Below, one piece after another: positions 45,533-54,740 of a stretch of 64,000 nucleotides of DNA (the stretch's first letter is position 1; every line of letters begins with the position of its first letter). The notes under the pieces were generated by a model. The model worked only from the letters and a program-made list of their open reading frames with translations. It was not told the DNA's origin and did not search any database. The translations under genes and the position numbers were made by a program. Source of the DNA: Hymenobacter mucosus (lineage in GTDB: Bacteria; Bacteroidota; Bacteroidia; Cytophagales; Hymenobacteraceae); contig NZ_FZNS01000002.1 of NCBI RefSeq assembly GCF_900188255.1, positions 186,001 through 250,000 of the forward strand, given 5' to 3'.

Positions 45533-46246
45533 TATCCTTAACACTACCCCTTCTCCTAGGTTAGGGCTTTGTAGCCACTTTATAATAGTATCGGCTACTA
45601 CTTCAGGTTCTACTAGTTGACCATTAGAATGAAGCCCAGAGAATCTTTCAGCCTCACTAAAACTTTGTTTGTCTGCCCCGCGGATATGTTCCTGCATTAC
45701 TGTATCAATTACTCCCGGAGCTAAGCTGCGAATACGGATACCGTTGGCACGCAGGTCCTGTTCTTTTTGAGCTACTTGACTAAGCATATCCAAAGCTGCT
45801 TTGGAAGCACAGTAAGCCCCCCAACCATCAACAGCACGTTGAGCTGCGCCACTACTTATGTTAAGAATAGTACGGGTGCTACTTCCTCCCGAGTAAGCAC
45901 TCAAGAAGGTATTCATAAGCATGGCAGGAGCCACTACGTTTACGTCAAACACAAATTCGAAGTGCTCATTTTGGTGTTCTCCTAAGTAGGCTATATCACC
46001 AAGCACACCTGCGTTATTAATCAGGGTTATACTTTCTGCATCTGGCCATTTAGGGAATACTTTGTGCAGGTTGTTCTGCACGGCCAGCATATCGGATAGG
46101 TCTAGGGGCTGGTGCGTATAACGTGGATGCTCAATAGTAGCATGACGTGATACCCCAAGTACGGCTGTGTTTTCTTGCTGAAGTACGTTTTCTGCTAGTG
46201 CTTTCCCTAGCCCTCGGCTAGCGCCCGTGATGATGTAGTAGTGCAT
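45521..46246 (-). CDS. short-chain dehydrogenase/reductase
   Basis: A 241-residue NAD(P)-dependent SDR. The cofactor site is TGASRGLGKAL (TGxxxGxG, about residues 7-17), followed by LINNAGVLG (NNAG), the catalytic Ser in LNISSGAAQ and the YxxxK pair in WGAYCASKAAL. The layout and the short YYIITGASRG start are close to the YueD/benzil-reductase group, but substrate cannot be inferred. Its last codons form part of the terminator shared with the converging susD gene, and a 52-bp palindrome lies upstream between it and hslU. Confidence 0.9.
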   Translation of the reverse strand: MHYYIITGASRGLGKALAENVLQQENTAVLGVSRHATIEHPRYTHQPLDLSDMLAVQNNLHKVFPKWPDAESITLINNAGVLGDIAYLGEHQNEHFEFVFDVNVVAPAMLMNTFLSAYSGGSSTRTILNISSGAAQRAVDGWGAYCASKAALDMLSQVAQKEQDLRANGIRIRSLAPGVIDTVMQEHIRGADKQSFSEAERFSGLHSNGQLVEPEVVADTIIKWLQSPNLGEGVVLRITDI

Positions 46247-46278
46247 GTATTAATGATGGGGTGAGGTGATATCCAATA

Positions 46279-46330
46279 CGTCATAAAATAAAAACGGGCA
46301 GCCTAGGCTGCCCGTTTTTATTTTATGACG
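46279..46330. terminator. perfect 52-bp palindrome, terminator of hslU
   Basis: CGTCATAAAATAAAAACGGG followed by CAGCC and the central TA, then the exact complement: every base pairs, with no real loop because the centre CCTAGG is itself palindromic. T-rich flanks on both sides make it a terminator for the minus-strand hslU gene; the strong symmetry would also allow cruciform formation. Confidence 0.85.
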
Positions 46331-46342
46331 CGTAAGCTCGCA

Positions 46343-47755
46343 TCACAGGATATATTGACTCAAGTCTCGATTACGGACCATGTCGCGCAGGCGCTCTTCT
46401 ACCAATTCGCGGGTTATCAGCACTTGCGCATTGGGTCCGATCTGATCGGGGACATCGAATAAAATCTCGTTTAGAAGCCGACTCATTACCGTATGCAGCC
46501 GACGGGCCCCGATGTTTTCTACTTCGGAGTTTACCTCGAAGGCTATTTCCGCTATACGCTCCAGAGCCGAGTCATCAAAGCTCAACGACACGCTTTCCGC
46601 TTGCAGCAAGGCCTCATATTGCTTAGTCAGCGCATTTTTTGGGTCCTTAAGAATCCGATAGAAATCGTCTTTGGTGAGGCTTTGTAGCTCTACGCGGATG
46701 GGGAACCGTCCTTGTAATTCCGGGATTAGATCCGAGGGCTTGGCTACATGGAAAGCGCCAGCAGCAATAAACAGGATGTGGTCGGTGTGGATGATGCCAT
46801 ACTTAGTACTCACCGCTGAACCTTCTACCACAGGAAGCAGATCGCGCTGCACACCTTCCCGGCTCACATCGGGTCCACCACCGCCTTTTCCGCTACGGCT
46901 AGCAACCTTGTCAATCTCATCAATGAAGATGATGCCGGCGTTTTCAGCATGACGAATGGCTTCGTCCTTTACCTCATCCATGTCGATGAGCTTAGCCGCT
47001 TCCTCGTCCAGCAGAATCTTACGGGCTTCGGCAATTGTTACCCTACGTTTGCGAGTCTTCTTCGGTATCATAGACCCGAGCATGTCCTGCAAGCCTGCCA
47101 TTGAAGCTTCGTCGATGCCAGCTGGGCCACCAATGACCCCGATACCGGGAGAATTATTTTGCTGTACTCGGATGTCGATTTTACGCTCATCCATCTCGCC
47201 ATTGCGGATTTTCTCCCGAAAACGCTCCCGGGTCCGTTCGTTTAGCTCATGGTCGGCGTCAGGCAGGTAGTTACTGTCACCCGCGCCAAACCCTACATTT
47301 GGTTTGACGGCCCCTACCCCACCCGTTACGGGAGGAATAAGAGCATCCAGAATTACATCCTCAACAGCCTGGGCGGCCTGGGCTTTCACTTCTTCTTTTC
47401 GGCGCTGGCGGACCATATTCACTGATTGCTCGACTAGGTCGCGCACCATACTTTCTACATCGCGACCTACGTACCCGACTTCCGTAAATTTGGAGGCTTC
47501 TACCTTAGTGAAAGGAGCACCGGAAATACTAGCCAGCCGACGAGCAATTTCAGTTTTGCCCACGCCCGTGGAGCCAATCATGAGAATATTGTTGGGAACA
47601 ATTTCCCGCTGCATCTCAATGGGGGCGTGCAACCGACGCCAGCGGTTACGTAACGCAATGGCAACATGGCGCTTGGCTTCGTGCTGGCCAATAATGTACT
47701 TATCAAGTTCGGCCACAATTTGGGCCGGAGTCAGAAACTCAGCGGAATCTAGCAT
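46343..47755 (-). CDS. hslU: ATP-dependent protease ATPase subunit HslU
   Basis: HslU (ClpY) unfolds proteins and feeds them to the HslV peptidase. The 470-residue protein has the N-terminal LTPAQIVAELDKYIIGQHEAK, Walker A GSTGVGKTEIARRLA (about 58-72), the pore-loop GYVGRDVESM, a long I domain (about 110-250), Walker B IIFIDEIDKVA and sensor block ELQGRFPIRVEL, and ends with LSQYIL, the conserved tail that docks into HslV. It is somewhat longer than E. coli HslU (443), with the extra residues in the I domain. hslV is not adjacent and not in the window. Confidence 0.96.
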   Translation of the reverse strand: MLDSAEFLTPAQIVAELDKYIIGQHEAKRHVAIALRNRWRRLHAPIEMQREIVPNNILMIGSTGVGKTEIARRLASISGAPFTKVEASKFTEVGYVGRDVESMVRDLVEQSVNMVRQRRKEEVKAQAAQAVEDVILDALIPPVTGGVGAVKPNVGFGAGDSNYLPDADHELNERTRERFREKIRNGEMDERKIDIRVQQNNSPGIGVIGGPAGIDEASMAGLQDMLGSMIPKKTRKRRVTIAEARKILLDEEAAKLIDMDEVKDEAIRHAENAGIIFIDEIDKVASRSGKGGGGPDVSREGVQRDLLPVVEGSAVSTKYGIIHTDHILFIAAGAFHVAKPSDLIPELQGRFPIRVELQSLTKDDFYRILKDPKNALTKQYEALLQAESVSLSFDDSALERIAEIAFEVNSEVENIGARRLHTVMSRLLNEILFDVPDQIGPNAQVLITRELVEERLRDMVRNRDLSQYIL

Positions 47756-47867
47756 AGGGGAGCAATAGGAAAGAGGGAAACAGATAATACGGTATATCTG
47801 AACCAGAGAATAAAAGTTTGCGCTACTTGCGCGAAAATAGGAATATCACGCTAGTCCAATACTAGCT

Positions 47868-48929
47868 CTACTTGTCTTTCTTGAATAGCGACTGTAGGTT
47901 TCGGGCCACGGTAAAATAGTTGGCCGAACCTGAAGCGTGATACCCGGCGTGGGTGTAATCCAGCTGGAACTGGCTGATCCGCAGCATAACACCAAAGGAG
48001 AAACCCGCACCCCCAGCCGTGTTGTCTAAGCGTAACTCACGCCGCTGCAAATGATTGTAGCCCATCCGTACATGGAGATTTTTGCTCAACAAAAACTCCC
48101 CTCCTACCACGAAGTGCCGGGCAATTTTATCGCCCAAGGTTTTCTTAGATTTCACTTCATTCCCGAACTCATCTAGTTGCCCCCGCTGGTTTGGGTCGAG
48201 GTAAACAATATCAAGTTGTTGCAGATGATGGGCTGAAAACGAAAATCGCAAGGGCAAATGTTCGGGCTTGAATGAGGTGCCAATTTGCACGTCCAATGGC
48301 ATTGGTTCCCGTCCGGCTCCATCATAGGGCTTGAGTTGGTAGCCCGCATTACGTACTACCAACCCTACCGTAAAGTCTTTCTCTGGATGCTTGAAGAGGC
48401 CTCCAACATCGGCCAACGTAGCAATTGAGTGGTTGCCACTAATGCCTGACACGCCAATCTTGAGCGCACCGCCGATGGTGAAACTTCCGCTAGTATACGA
48501 GTCTGAGACGCTCAGGGCATATTCGTTCACGGAGAATTCGCTGAGGCTATTGCCAGCAATATCTACCTGCTCAAACTTACCGTAATTCAAATACGTTAGG
48601 CCCACCCCAAAACGCCCGTAGCGTTCTGTATTGAACACGTACGCGGCAGTGCTTTGCTTGATATCGGCTAAGTAGTCCACATAGCCCAGAGCCAGCCTGC
48701 CATCCATGTCGGCGTTAAGCAGGGCTGGGTTACCATACATCATGGTCCCATCGGCGTCGCGGGAAGACACATTGACCCCTCCCAAACCGGCTAACTTGGC
48801 GCTTACGGGCAGATTTAGATAGGAAAAGGCTTGCTGCCCCCCAATTTGGGCTACTGCGGGTACTGCACCCGCCCCAACGATACTACCCAGTATAAGAACA
48901 GCAACTTGAGGGCGTAACAGTCTAATCAT
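47868..48929 (-). CDS. porQ: type IX secretion system outer-membrane protein PorQ
   Basis: A 353-residue FadL/PorV-like beta-barrel protein that belongs to the type IX secretion attachment machinery of the phylum. It has a signal peptide (QVAVLILGSIVGAGAVPAVAQ), the mature start IGGQQAFSYLNLPVSAKLAGLG with the family LGG pattern and YGNPALL, repeated aromatic beta strands (GRFGVGLTYLNYG, LHVRMGYNHLQRREL) and the C-terminal TVARNLQSLFKK. PorQ is thought to work with PorU/PorV/PorZ at the cell surface. The ATG at 48929 is preferred over 49004. It lies downstream of lon on the same strand. Confidence 0.86.
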   Translation of the reverse strand: MIRLLRPQVAVLILGSIVGAGAVPAVAQIGGQQAFSYLNLPVSAKLAGLGGVNVSSRDADGTMMYGNPALLNADMDGRLALGYVDYLADIKQSTAAYVFNTERYGRFGVGLTYLNYGKFEQVDIAGNSLSEFSVNEYALSVSDSYTSGSFTIGGALKIGVSGISGNHSIATLADVGGLFKHPEKDFTVGLVVRNAGYQLKPYDGAGREPMPLDVQIGTSFKPEHLPLRFSFSAHHLQQLDIVYLDPNQRGQLDEFGNEVKSKKTLGDKIARHFVVGGEFLLSKNLHVRMGYNHLQRRELRLDNTAGGAGFSFGVMLRISQFQLDYTHAGYHASGSANYFTVARNLQSLFKKDK

Positions 48930-49077
48930 CGGTCTAAGATAAGGTGAAACCAGCGGGCATAGGACGTCAGCAGTTTGGGTTTTATTATATAGTACCGAGC
49001 GCAAAAAAAGACCGCCCTGCTACCTAGTATTGAAGCATGACGGTCCTTTTGGGGGCTGAAGCCAGAAGCTGAGCTGT

Positions 49078-51582
49078 TTACTGCACTTCCACGCTGGCAA
49101 CTGGTAGAGGCGGCACCTCATCGCGCACAATCAGCTTGATGGGATGGGCTACTTTTTCGTTAAGTAGTGCTACTTCTAGCACATCATCAACGCGGTCGGC
49201 GTAGTGAATAGTGAGGTCCTTAAGGTAGTCGGCCGATATTTCGTCGATGTCCTTCCGGTTCTTTTGGCACAGAATGATATGCTTTACTCCGGCCCGCTTA
49301 GCAGCCAGTATTTTTTCCTTAATACCTCCCACTGGCAATACCTTGCCCCGTAGAGTAATCTCGCCTGTCATAGCCAAGTGGCTACGAATCTTGCGTTGCG
49401 TGAAGACAGAGGCAATGCTGGTAAAAATGGCAATACCGGCACTAGGGCCGTCTTTGGGCACCGCACCCTCGGGGAAGTGAATATGCAAGTCGTACTGATC
49501 AAAGAGGCGGTAGTCGATACCCAACTCTTCGGCTCGGCTGCGCAGATAGCTCAAGGCCGTAATAGCTGATTCCTTCATTACGTCGCCCAACTGCCCCGAC
49601 AGCGTGAGCTTACCTCGGCCCCGACTGAGTAGACTTTCAATAAATAGAATGTCGCCCCCAACGGAGGTCCAGGCCAAGCCAGTTACGACGCCCGCTGTTT
49701 CGTTATCCTGGTACTGGTCGCGGTCGAAGATGGCCGCACCTAGAATACGCGTTACATCTTTTGGTTCTAGGGTAGCAGGAAAGGGCTCCTTCATGGCTTT
49801 GCTCTTCGCCACATTGCGCACCACGGCTCCCAGCTTGCGCTCTAAGCTCCGCACGCCCGATTCACGTGTGTAGTCATCAATAACACGCTGCAAGGCCCCG
49901 CTGGTAATACCTGAGTCTTTAGGGCCGAGGCCATGCTCGTGCAGAAGCTTGGGCCACAGGTGCTTCTTGGCAATCTGGGTTTTCTCCTCCAGCGTGTAGC
50001 CCGTCAAGTCAATGATTTCCATTCGGTCGCGCAGTGCCGGCTGAATTGTCTCCAGTGAATTGGCAGTAGCTATAAACAGCACTTTCGAGAGGTCGTACTC
50101 TACCTCTAGGTAGTTATCGGTAAAGGTGGAATTTTGCTCCGGGTCCAGTACCTCAAGTAAAGCGGAAGAAGGGTCGCCGCGGAAGTCCGTGGCAATTTTG
50201 TCTATTTCATCGAGGACTATTACGGGATTGGAAACACCTGCTTTCTTAATCTGAGACACAATACGCCCCGGCATAGCCCCGACGTACGTTTTGCGGTGTC
50301 CCCGGATTTCGGCCTCGTCGCGCACGCCTCCTAGGCTCATACGCACGTATTTGCGCCCCAGCGCTTTAGAAATGGAGCGTCCAAGAGAAGTCTTGCCCAC
50401 GCCAGGAGGGCCATAGAGGCACAAAATAGGCGCCTTCATGTCCTGCTTTAGCTTAAGCACAGCCAAGTACTCAATGATGCGCTCCTTTACCTTCTCCATG
50501 CCGTAGTGGTCATCGTCGAGGATTTTCTTGGTACGCTTCAGGTTGAAGTTGTCCTTGGTATACTCACCCCAGGGTAAATCCAGCAGAAATTCCACGTAGT
50601 TCACGCTTACTGGATATTCGGCCGCCTGGGGATTAATGCGGGTGAGTTTGTCTACCTCTTTCTCGAAGTGCTTGGCTACGGTTTCGGGCCACTTCTTGCT
50701 TTTAGCGCGCTGGCGCAGCTTTTCTACTTCCTGGTCGGGTCCGTCAAAGCCGAGCTCGTCTTGGAGCACCTTGATCTGCTGACGCAGGAAATAGTCGCGC
50801 TGCTGCTGATCAATATCTGTGTGGACTTTGGTCTGAATTTCGCGTTTGATTTCCAGCAGCTGAATCTCCTTCATCATCAGCTCCAGCAACTGCGTTCCGC
50901 GCTCCATCCCATCGTTGGTTTCCAGCAGGCCCTGCTTGATGCTTACTTCCACATTGATGTTGGAAGACAAAAAGTGGGTCAGAAACGAGGGCGACTCAAT
51001 ATTATCGAGGGCCATTTGCGCCTCCTGCGGAATTTCCGGGTTCAGCTTGAGCATCTTGGCCGCAGCTTCCTTCAGCGACGACACCAAGGCCTTCACTTCC
51101 TTGGATTTCTTGTTGGGGAAAATTTCGGGAGTGTACCGCACGCGAGCCGTGAGGTAGGGTGTATGCTGGGTTTCCTCCTCAATCGTGAAGCGTGACTGCC
51201 CTTGGATAATAATGGTCGTGTTGCCATCGGGCAGTACTAGCAGCTTCAGGATCTTGGCCATAGTGCCTACCTGGTACAAGTCCTGTAAAGTAGGGTCGTC
51301 GCTCTGGCCGTTTTTCTGCGCTACTACTCCCACAATCTTATTGCCGCGGTACGCCTTTCGTACTAGCCGGATGCTCTTCTTGCGCGTTACGGTAACGGGC
51401 AATACTACCCCCGGAAAAAGCACAGTATTGCGTACGGGCAGCAGGGGCAGCTGCGTAGGTGCATCTTCAGGACTGAGTGGCTGGTCGGGGTCGGCAGCCA
51501 CAATGGACACCATTTCGGCGGGGTCTTCGGACATCAACAGAACTTGAGAGAAAGGAATGGTAGGCGAATCGGATTGGCTCAT
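49078..51582 (-). CDS. lon: endopeptidase La (Lon protease)
   Basis: Lon degrades misfolded and regulatory proteins using ATP. The 834-residue chain has the N-terminal substrate domain (LPLLPVRNTVLFPGVVLPV, about 43-61), a coiled region (QRDYFLRQQIKVLQDELG), Walker A YGPPGVGKTSLG, Walker B VIVLDEIDKI, and the protease domain with the catalytic dyad Ser in PKDGPSAGIAIF and Lys in GGIKEKILAAKRAG. Length is slightly above E. coli Lon (784), with an N-terminal acidic extension. The start at 51582 opens with MSQSDSPT. porQ follows 148 bases downstream; porE-like gene is divergent. Confidence 0.97.
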   Translation of the reverse strand: MSQSDSPTIPFSQVLLMSEDPAEMVSIVAADPDQPLSPEDAPTQLPLLPVRNTVLFPGVVLPVTVTRKKSIRLVRKAYRGNKIVGVVAQKNGQSDDPTLQDLYQVGTMAKILKLLVLPDGNTTIIIQGQSRFTIEEETQHTPYLTARVRYTPEIFPNKKSKEVKALVSSLKEAAAKMLKLNPEIPQEAQMALDNIESPSFLTHFLSSNINVEVSIKQGLLETNDGMERGTQLLELMMKEIQLLEIKREIQTKVHTDIDQQQRDYFLRQQIKVLQDELGFDGPDQEVEKLRQRAKSKKWPETVAKHFEKEVDKLTRINPQAAEYPVSVNYVEFLLDLPWGEYTKDNFNLKRTKKILDDDHYGMEKVKERIIEYLAVLKLKQDMKAPILCLYGPPGVGKTSLGRSISKALGRKYVRMSLGGVRDEAEIRGHRKTYVGAMPGRIVSQIKKAGVSNPVIVLDEIDKIATDFRGDPSSALLEVLDPEQNSTFTDNYLEVEYDLSKVLFIATANSLETIQPALRDRMEIIDLTGYTLEEKTQIAKKHLWPKLLHEHGLGPKDSGITSGALQRVIDDYTRESGVRSLERKLGAVVRNVAKSKAMKEPFPATLEPKDVTRILGAAIFDRDQYQDNETAGVVTGLAWTSVGGDILFIESLLSRGRGKLTLSGQLGDVMKESAITALSYLRSRAEELGIDYRLFDQYDLHIHFPEGAVPKDGPSAGIAIFTSIASVFTQRKIRSHLAMTGEITLRGKVLPVGGIKEKILAAKRAGVKHIILCQKNRKDIDEISADYLKDLTIHYADRVDDVLEVALLNEKVAHPIKLIVRDEVPPLPVASVEVQ

Positions 51583-51795
51583 GGGCAGAGGGGCGGAAGC
51601 AGAAAAACCGGAGTGCCAGATTGACAGGCAAAAACCCCAGCGAGGACCTCTGATAGAGATAGGGCTTCCGAAGATACGGATTGGGCAAGTGCCGTGCCAC
51701 TAAAGGACGCTGGTAATTTGCGCGAGCGAGTCGGCCAACGCGGCACGTGCAGGCCCAAAGCTAGTGAGACTGACAGTAACAATCAGACATGTAAT

Positions 51796-51824
51796 AGCAT
51801 CAAAAAATTCCTATTTTTGATGCT
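51796..51824. promoter_or_regulatory. inverted repeat overlapping the porE-like promoter
   Basis: AGCATCAAAAA and TTTTTGATGCT form perfect 11-bp arms separated by seven bases. The right arm shares bases with a TATTTTTG -7 box (51812-51819), placed about 50 bases before the ATG at 51868. A dimeric regulator binding here would block or modulate the promoter (inference). Confidence 0.5.
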
Positions 51825-51867
51825 CGACGCGCCGGTACTCCCCACCGCATCCGTGCCTTATTTCGTT

Positions 51868-53883
51868 ATGCTTCGCTTTACTCGTTTGCTTATTTCCGGC
51901 CTAGTGTTCCTACTAGCGCTGGCATTTTCACCTACTATAGTAGCGCAGCAAAAAAGTGGAATGCCCACAGCTCAGCGCAAGCTTACGGCCAAGGTAGTGC
52001 GGCAAGCTCGCTTTCGGGTGGATGCCACTCCTATGTTTGCCAACATCAACCGTATAGCCTACTTCCACGATAAAAAGGCCTTAAAAGCCATTACCAAGGC
52101 TGAAAAGCGCAGAAATTATCCGGCTGCCCGCAACCTGCTAGAAGCGTACGTGAGCCAATTCGGTATTGAGAACTTTTACAAAGACACTAACCTGCTTTGG
52201 CGCTTAGGGCAGCTCTGGGAGAAGACGGGCAATGAGGACCGCGCCAAGGCCTACTACCGGCTGGCCCTTAAGCACCGGCGCCAAGATCTGAAAAAGGTAC
52301 AGTTGTACTACGATTCGCTGGAGCAGAAACAAGCGGAACTGTACGTTCCGCTGAAGGTATACTATGACGTGGTAGAATATCGCAAAAATATTGCGTCGTT
52401 TAAGCCGCCCAAAGGAGTTTACACAACCATGGGTGACGCTATCAACTCAAAAGTGGAAGACTATGGTCCCACTTTGAGTTCAGATGCCGACCAGCTCATC
52501 TTTACCTCGAAGCGCAAAATGCGCGGCATTCATGCCGTGGTAGATGAGGATTTGTACATGGCCCGGCGGGAAAATGACGTGTGGACGGAAGCAGAACCGC
52601 TACCTAAACCCATTAACTCTACCTACAATGAAGGCTCGGCATGCGTGAGCAAGGACGGCAAAACCCTCTTCTTCGCCCGGTGTGAATGTCCTACCTGCCA
52701 TGGCAACTGCGACCTGTATACTACCACATTTAAAGATGGGCAGTGGACCACGCCCAAGAGCTTGGGCGCCAACGTTAATTCTGTTGCCTGGGACTCCCAA
52801 CCCACATTATCGCCCGGTGAGGATACGCTGTACTTCGCCTCAGACCGATTGGGGGGATTTGGCTTATCGGATATCTGGTTTACAGTACGGCAGAAGAATG
52901 GACAGTGGAGCCGCGCCCAAAACCTGGGCCCAACGGTGAATACGCGGGAAAGTGAAGTAAGCCCGTTCTATCATCCACTCTACCACGTACTCTACTTCTC
53001 GTCGCGGGGGCAGCTGCTCAACTTCGGCGACTTCGACATCTATAAAACGTACCGGGTGCGTGGGCGCTGGCAGGAACCCATCAATATTGGGCCGCTGGTA
53101 AACGGGAAAGGATCGGAATACTACTTCACCATTGACGCCGACTCCAAGAGCTTATACTATGCCCGCTCAGAAGAGAAGGAGATGAAAAACCTCGACCTCT
53201 ATTCTTTCCCGTTGCCAATGGAAGCTCAGCCACTAGCTACCACCCACGTAGAGGGGCTGCTAGTAGATTCTGTAAGCCAAAAGCCCCTCAACGGCATGGT
53301 CAGCATCATCGACACCGACAATGGAATTGAGGTTGCCAGCAAATACCTGCGGCCCGACGGCTCCTTTGATTTCGATCTGATTGAAGGCTCGCACTACGTC
53401 ATGCTGATTCAAAGCCCGGACTTTTTCAGCGTAGAGAAAAAGTTTGCGTTGCAGGGCGACACCGTGATGAAGCTGATGACCAACTCGATTGACTACAAAC
53501 TGCCGCTCATTTTTCAGAACATCGAGTTCGACCAAGATAAGGCCAACATCCGCCCGGCCATGCAACCTATCCTGGACCGCATTGCCGTGTTCCTAGTTGA
53601 CCACCCCACCTTTCGCCTGAACATTTCGGGCCACACTGACTCCAAGGGCGACCCAGACTTTAACATGACCCTTTCGCAGGACCGTGCGGAGGCTATCCGC
53701 CGCTACATTGAGCAGAAGGGAAAGCTTAAACCCAACCGCATCGAGAGTATGGGCTACGGCAGTACCCAGCCACTCAAGGAGGAGGTAACCACTGAAGATG
53801 CCCGTACCAACCGCCGCGTAGAGTTTCGCTTAATCAAACCGGAAGGCGGCGAGCAGAAGGAAAACGGCAGTGGCAATTGGTAA
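51868..53883 (+). CDS. OmpA family protein with TPR, PD40 and regulatory-like domains (PorE-like)
   Basis: A 671-residue secreted protein. From the ATG at 51868: signal peptide (LLISGLVFLLALAFSPTIVAQ), TPR-like helices (YPAARNLLEAYVSQFG, TGNEDRAKAYYRLALKHR), PD40/WD40-like beta-propeller repeats (TLSSDADQLIFTSKRK, TLSPGEDTLYFASDRLGGFG, with a Cys-rich CECPTCHGNC loop), a carboxypeptidase-regulatory-like domain (VEGLLVDSVSQKPLNGMVSI) and a C-terminal OmpA peptidoglycan-binding domain (NISGHTDSKGDPDFN, LSQDRAEAIRRYI). This TPR-propeller-CRD-OmpA order is that of PorE, which links the type IX secretion ring to peptidoglycan. Assignment rests on architecture, and paralogues with the same order exist. 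Confidence 0.82.
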   Translation: MLRFTRLLISGLVFLLALAFSPTIVAQQKSGMPTAQRKLTAKVVRQARFRVDATPMFANINRIAYFHDKKALKAITKAEKRRNYPAARNLLEAYVSQFGIENFYKDTNLLWRLGQLWEKTGNEDRAKAYYRLALKHRRQDLKKVQLYYDSLEQKQAELYVPLKVYYDVVEYRKNIASFKPPKGVYTTMGDAINSKVEDYGPTLSSDADQLIFTSKRKMRGIHAVVDEDLYMARRENDVWTEAEPLPKPINSTYNEGSACVSKDGKTLFFARCECPTCHGNCDLYTTTFKDGQWTTPKSLGANVNSVAWDSQPTLSPGEDTLYFASDRLGGFGLSDIWFTVRQKNGQWSRAQNLGPTVNTRESEVSPFYHPLYHVLYFSSRGQLLNFGDFDIYKTYRVRGRWQEPINIGPLVNGKGSEYYFTIDADSKSLYYARSEEKEMKNLDLYSFPLPMEAQPLATTHVEGLLVDSVSQKPLNGMVSIIDTDNGIEVASKYLRPDGSFDFDLIEGSHYVMLIQSPDFFSVEKKFALQGDTVMKLMTNSIDYKLPLIFQNIEFDQDKANIRPAMQPILDRIAVFLVDHPTFRLNISGHTDSKGDPDFNMTLSQDRAEAIRRYIEQKGKLKPNRIESMGYGSTQPLKEEVTTEDARTNRRVEFRLIKPEGGEQKENGSGNW

Positions 53884-54026
53884 TGAGCGCCCAAGAAGGA
53901 ACGTCTGTTCTGGAGGCTGCTAGTGGTGGAGCTTTTATACCTTGCGAGAAGCACCGTTCCAGTTGCTTCGTTGTTTTCACCCTACCCCGTCAACAATTGT
54001 AGTAACCCAGTTCTTTTTTCTGAAGG

Positions 54027-54068
54027 AAACTGCTCTGGACAAAATTTGCCGCTAGTCCAGAGCTGTTT
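54027..54068. terminator. hairpin between the porE-like and DUF6702 genes
   Basis: AAAC-T-GCTCTGGAC pairs with GTCCAGAGC-T-GTTT, 13 base pairs with one T-T mismatch and a 14-base loop. It lies between converging genes; T runs are short, so strength is uncertain. The rest of 53884-54125 shows nothing else. Confidence 0.5.
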
Positions 54069-54125
54069 CTGCCCTGGCTGCTGTTCCTCGCTACCCACGT
54101 CTATCTACGCAACGCGTAGTAGTGA

Positions 54126-54644
54126 CTACCATGCTAACTCTCGCACCTCTTCACCTTCCCGGAACAAGGTGGTTTCTTTCTTCTTACCGGCCTCGAGGTT
54201 GACGACGTTCATCTGGTCGGGGAAAGTGTCAAGCAAGAGGGAATGACGTAGGGTAAGACGTTGCGTAGGCTTTGGCAGCTTCACGCTGAAGTACAGCCAC
54301 TGAGCATCATTTTCGTGCTGAATGCCAAGCAAGGTCAAAGGCAACGCCTCCCCTGGCTTGGTGCCGAACTGCACCGAGCGACGCAGCACCTGTGTAACCA
54401 GCGCATGTAGTTGTGCCTTGGGCGTTTTATCGAAACTGATGATGGTAGGCTGGCCTTTGGACAAAGCCTGTTCGAAATCATCAGAAAACACCTTCAGGGC
54501 TATTTCAAGTTGAAGCTTTTGTGCATTGTACCGCAGCTCCATAATGCTGGCGTGGTAAGGATGCGCTACTGCCGGAAGGCGCAACAGCAACAATAGCCCC
54601 GCCAGCAGAAGCCAGCGGCCGGAAAAATTCGGTAGTCGGTTCAT
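54126..54644 (-). CDS. DUF6702 family secreted protein
   Basis: A 172-residue protein with signal peptide (WLLLAGLLLLLRLPAVAHP) and the typical mature start HPYHASIMELRYN, followed by LQLEIALKVFSDDFEQAL and the C-terminal LLLDTFPDQMNVVNLE. This pattern (a His-Pro start after cleavage, a beta-rich domain, DxFPDQ-N near the end) is that of DUF6702, found widely in Bacteroidota near M1 peptidase-like genes; function unknown. The ATG at 54644 is preferred to 54689 because it fits the signal peptide. It follows rseP on the minus strand. Confidence 0.75.
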   Translation of the reverse strand: MNRLPNFSGRWLLLAGLLLLLRLPAVAHPYHASIMELRYNAQKLQLEIALKVFSDDFEQALSKGQPTIISFDKTPKAQLHALVTQVLRRSVQFGTKPGEALPLTLLGIQHENDAQWLYFSVKLPKPTQRLTLRHSLLLDTFPDQMNVVNLEAGKKKETTLFREGEEVRELAW

Positions 54645-54740
54645 CGGGGTTCGTACGGGTGGGCTAGGGTAGTAGAAAAGCCGTGCCACTTTGCAGGGAC
54701 ACGGCTTTACACAAGAACAGTTCCAGGCACCTATTAGTAA

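Noticed and set aside
50668..51195. A 175-codon ORF antisense to lon
   Set aside because: It lies wholly within the conserved lon coding sequence and its product is a composition shadow rich in Leu, Gln and His.
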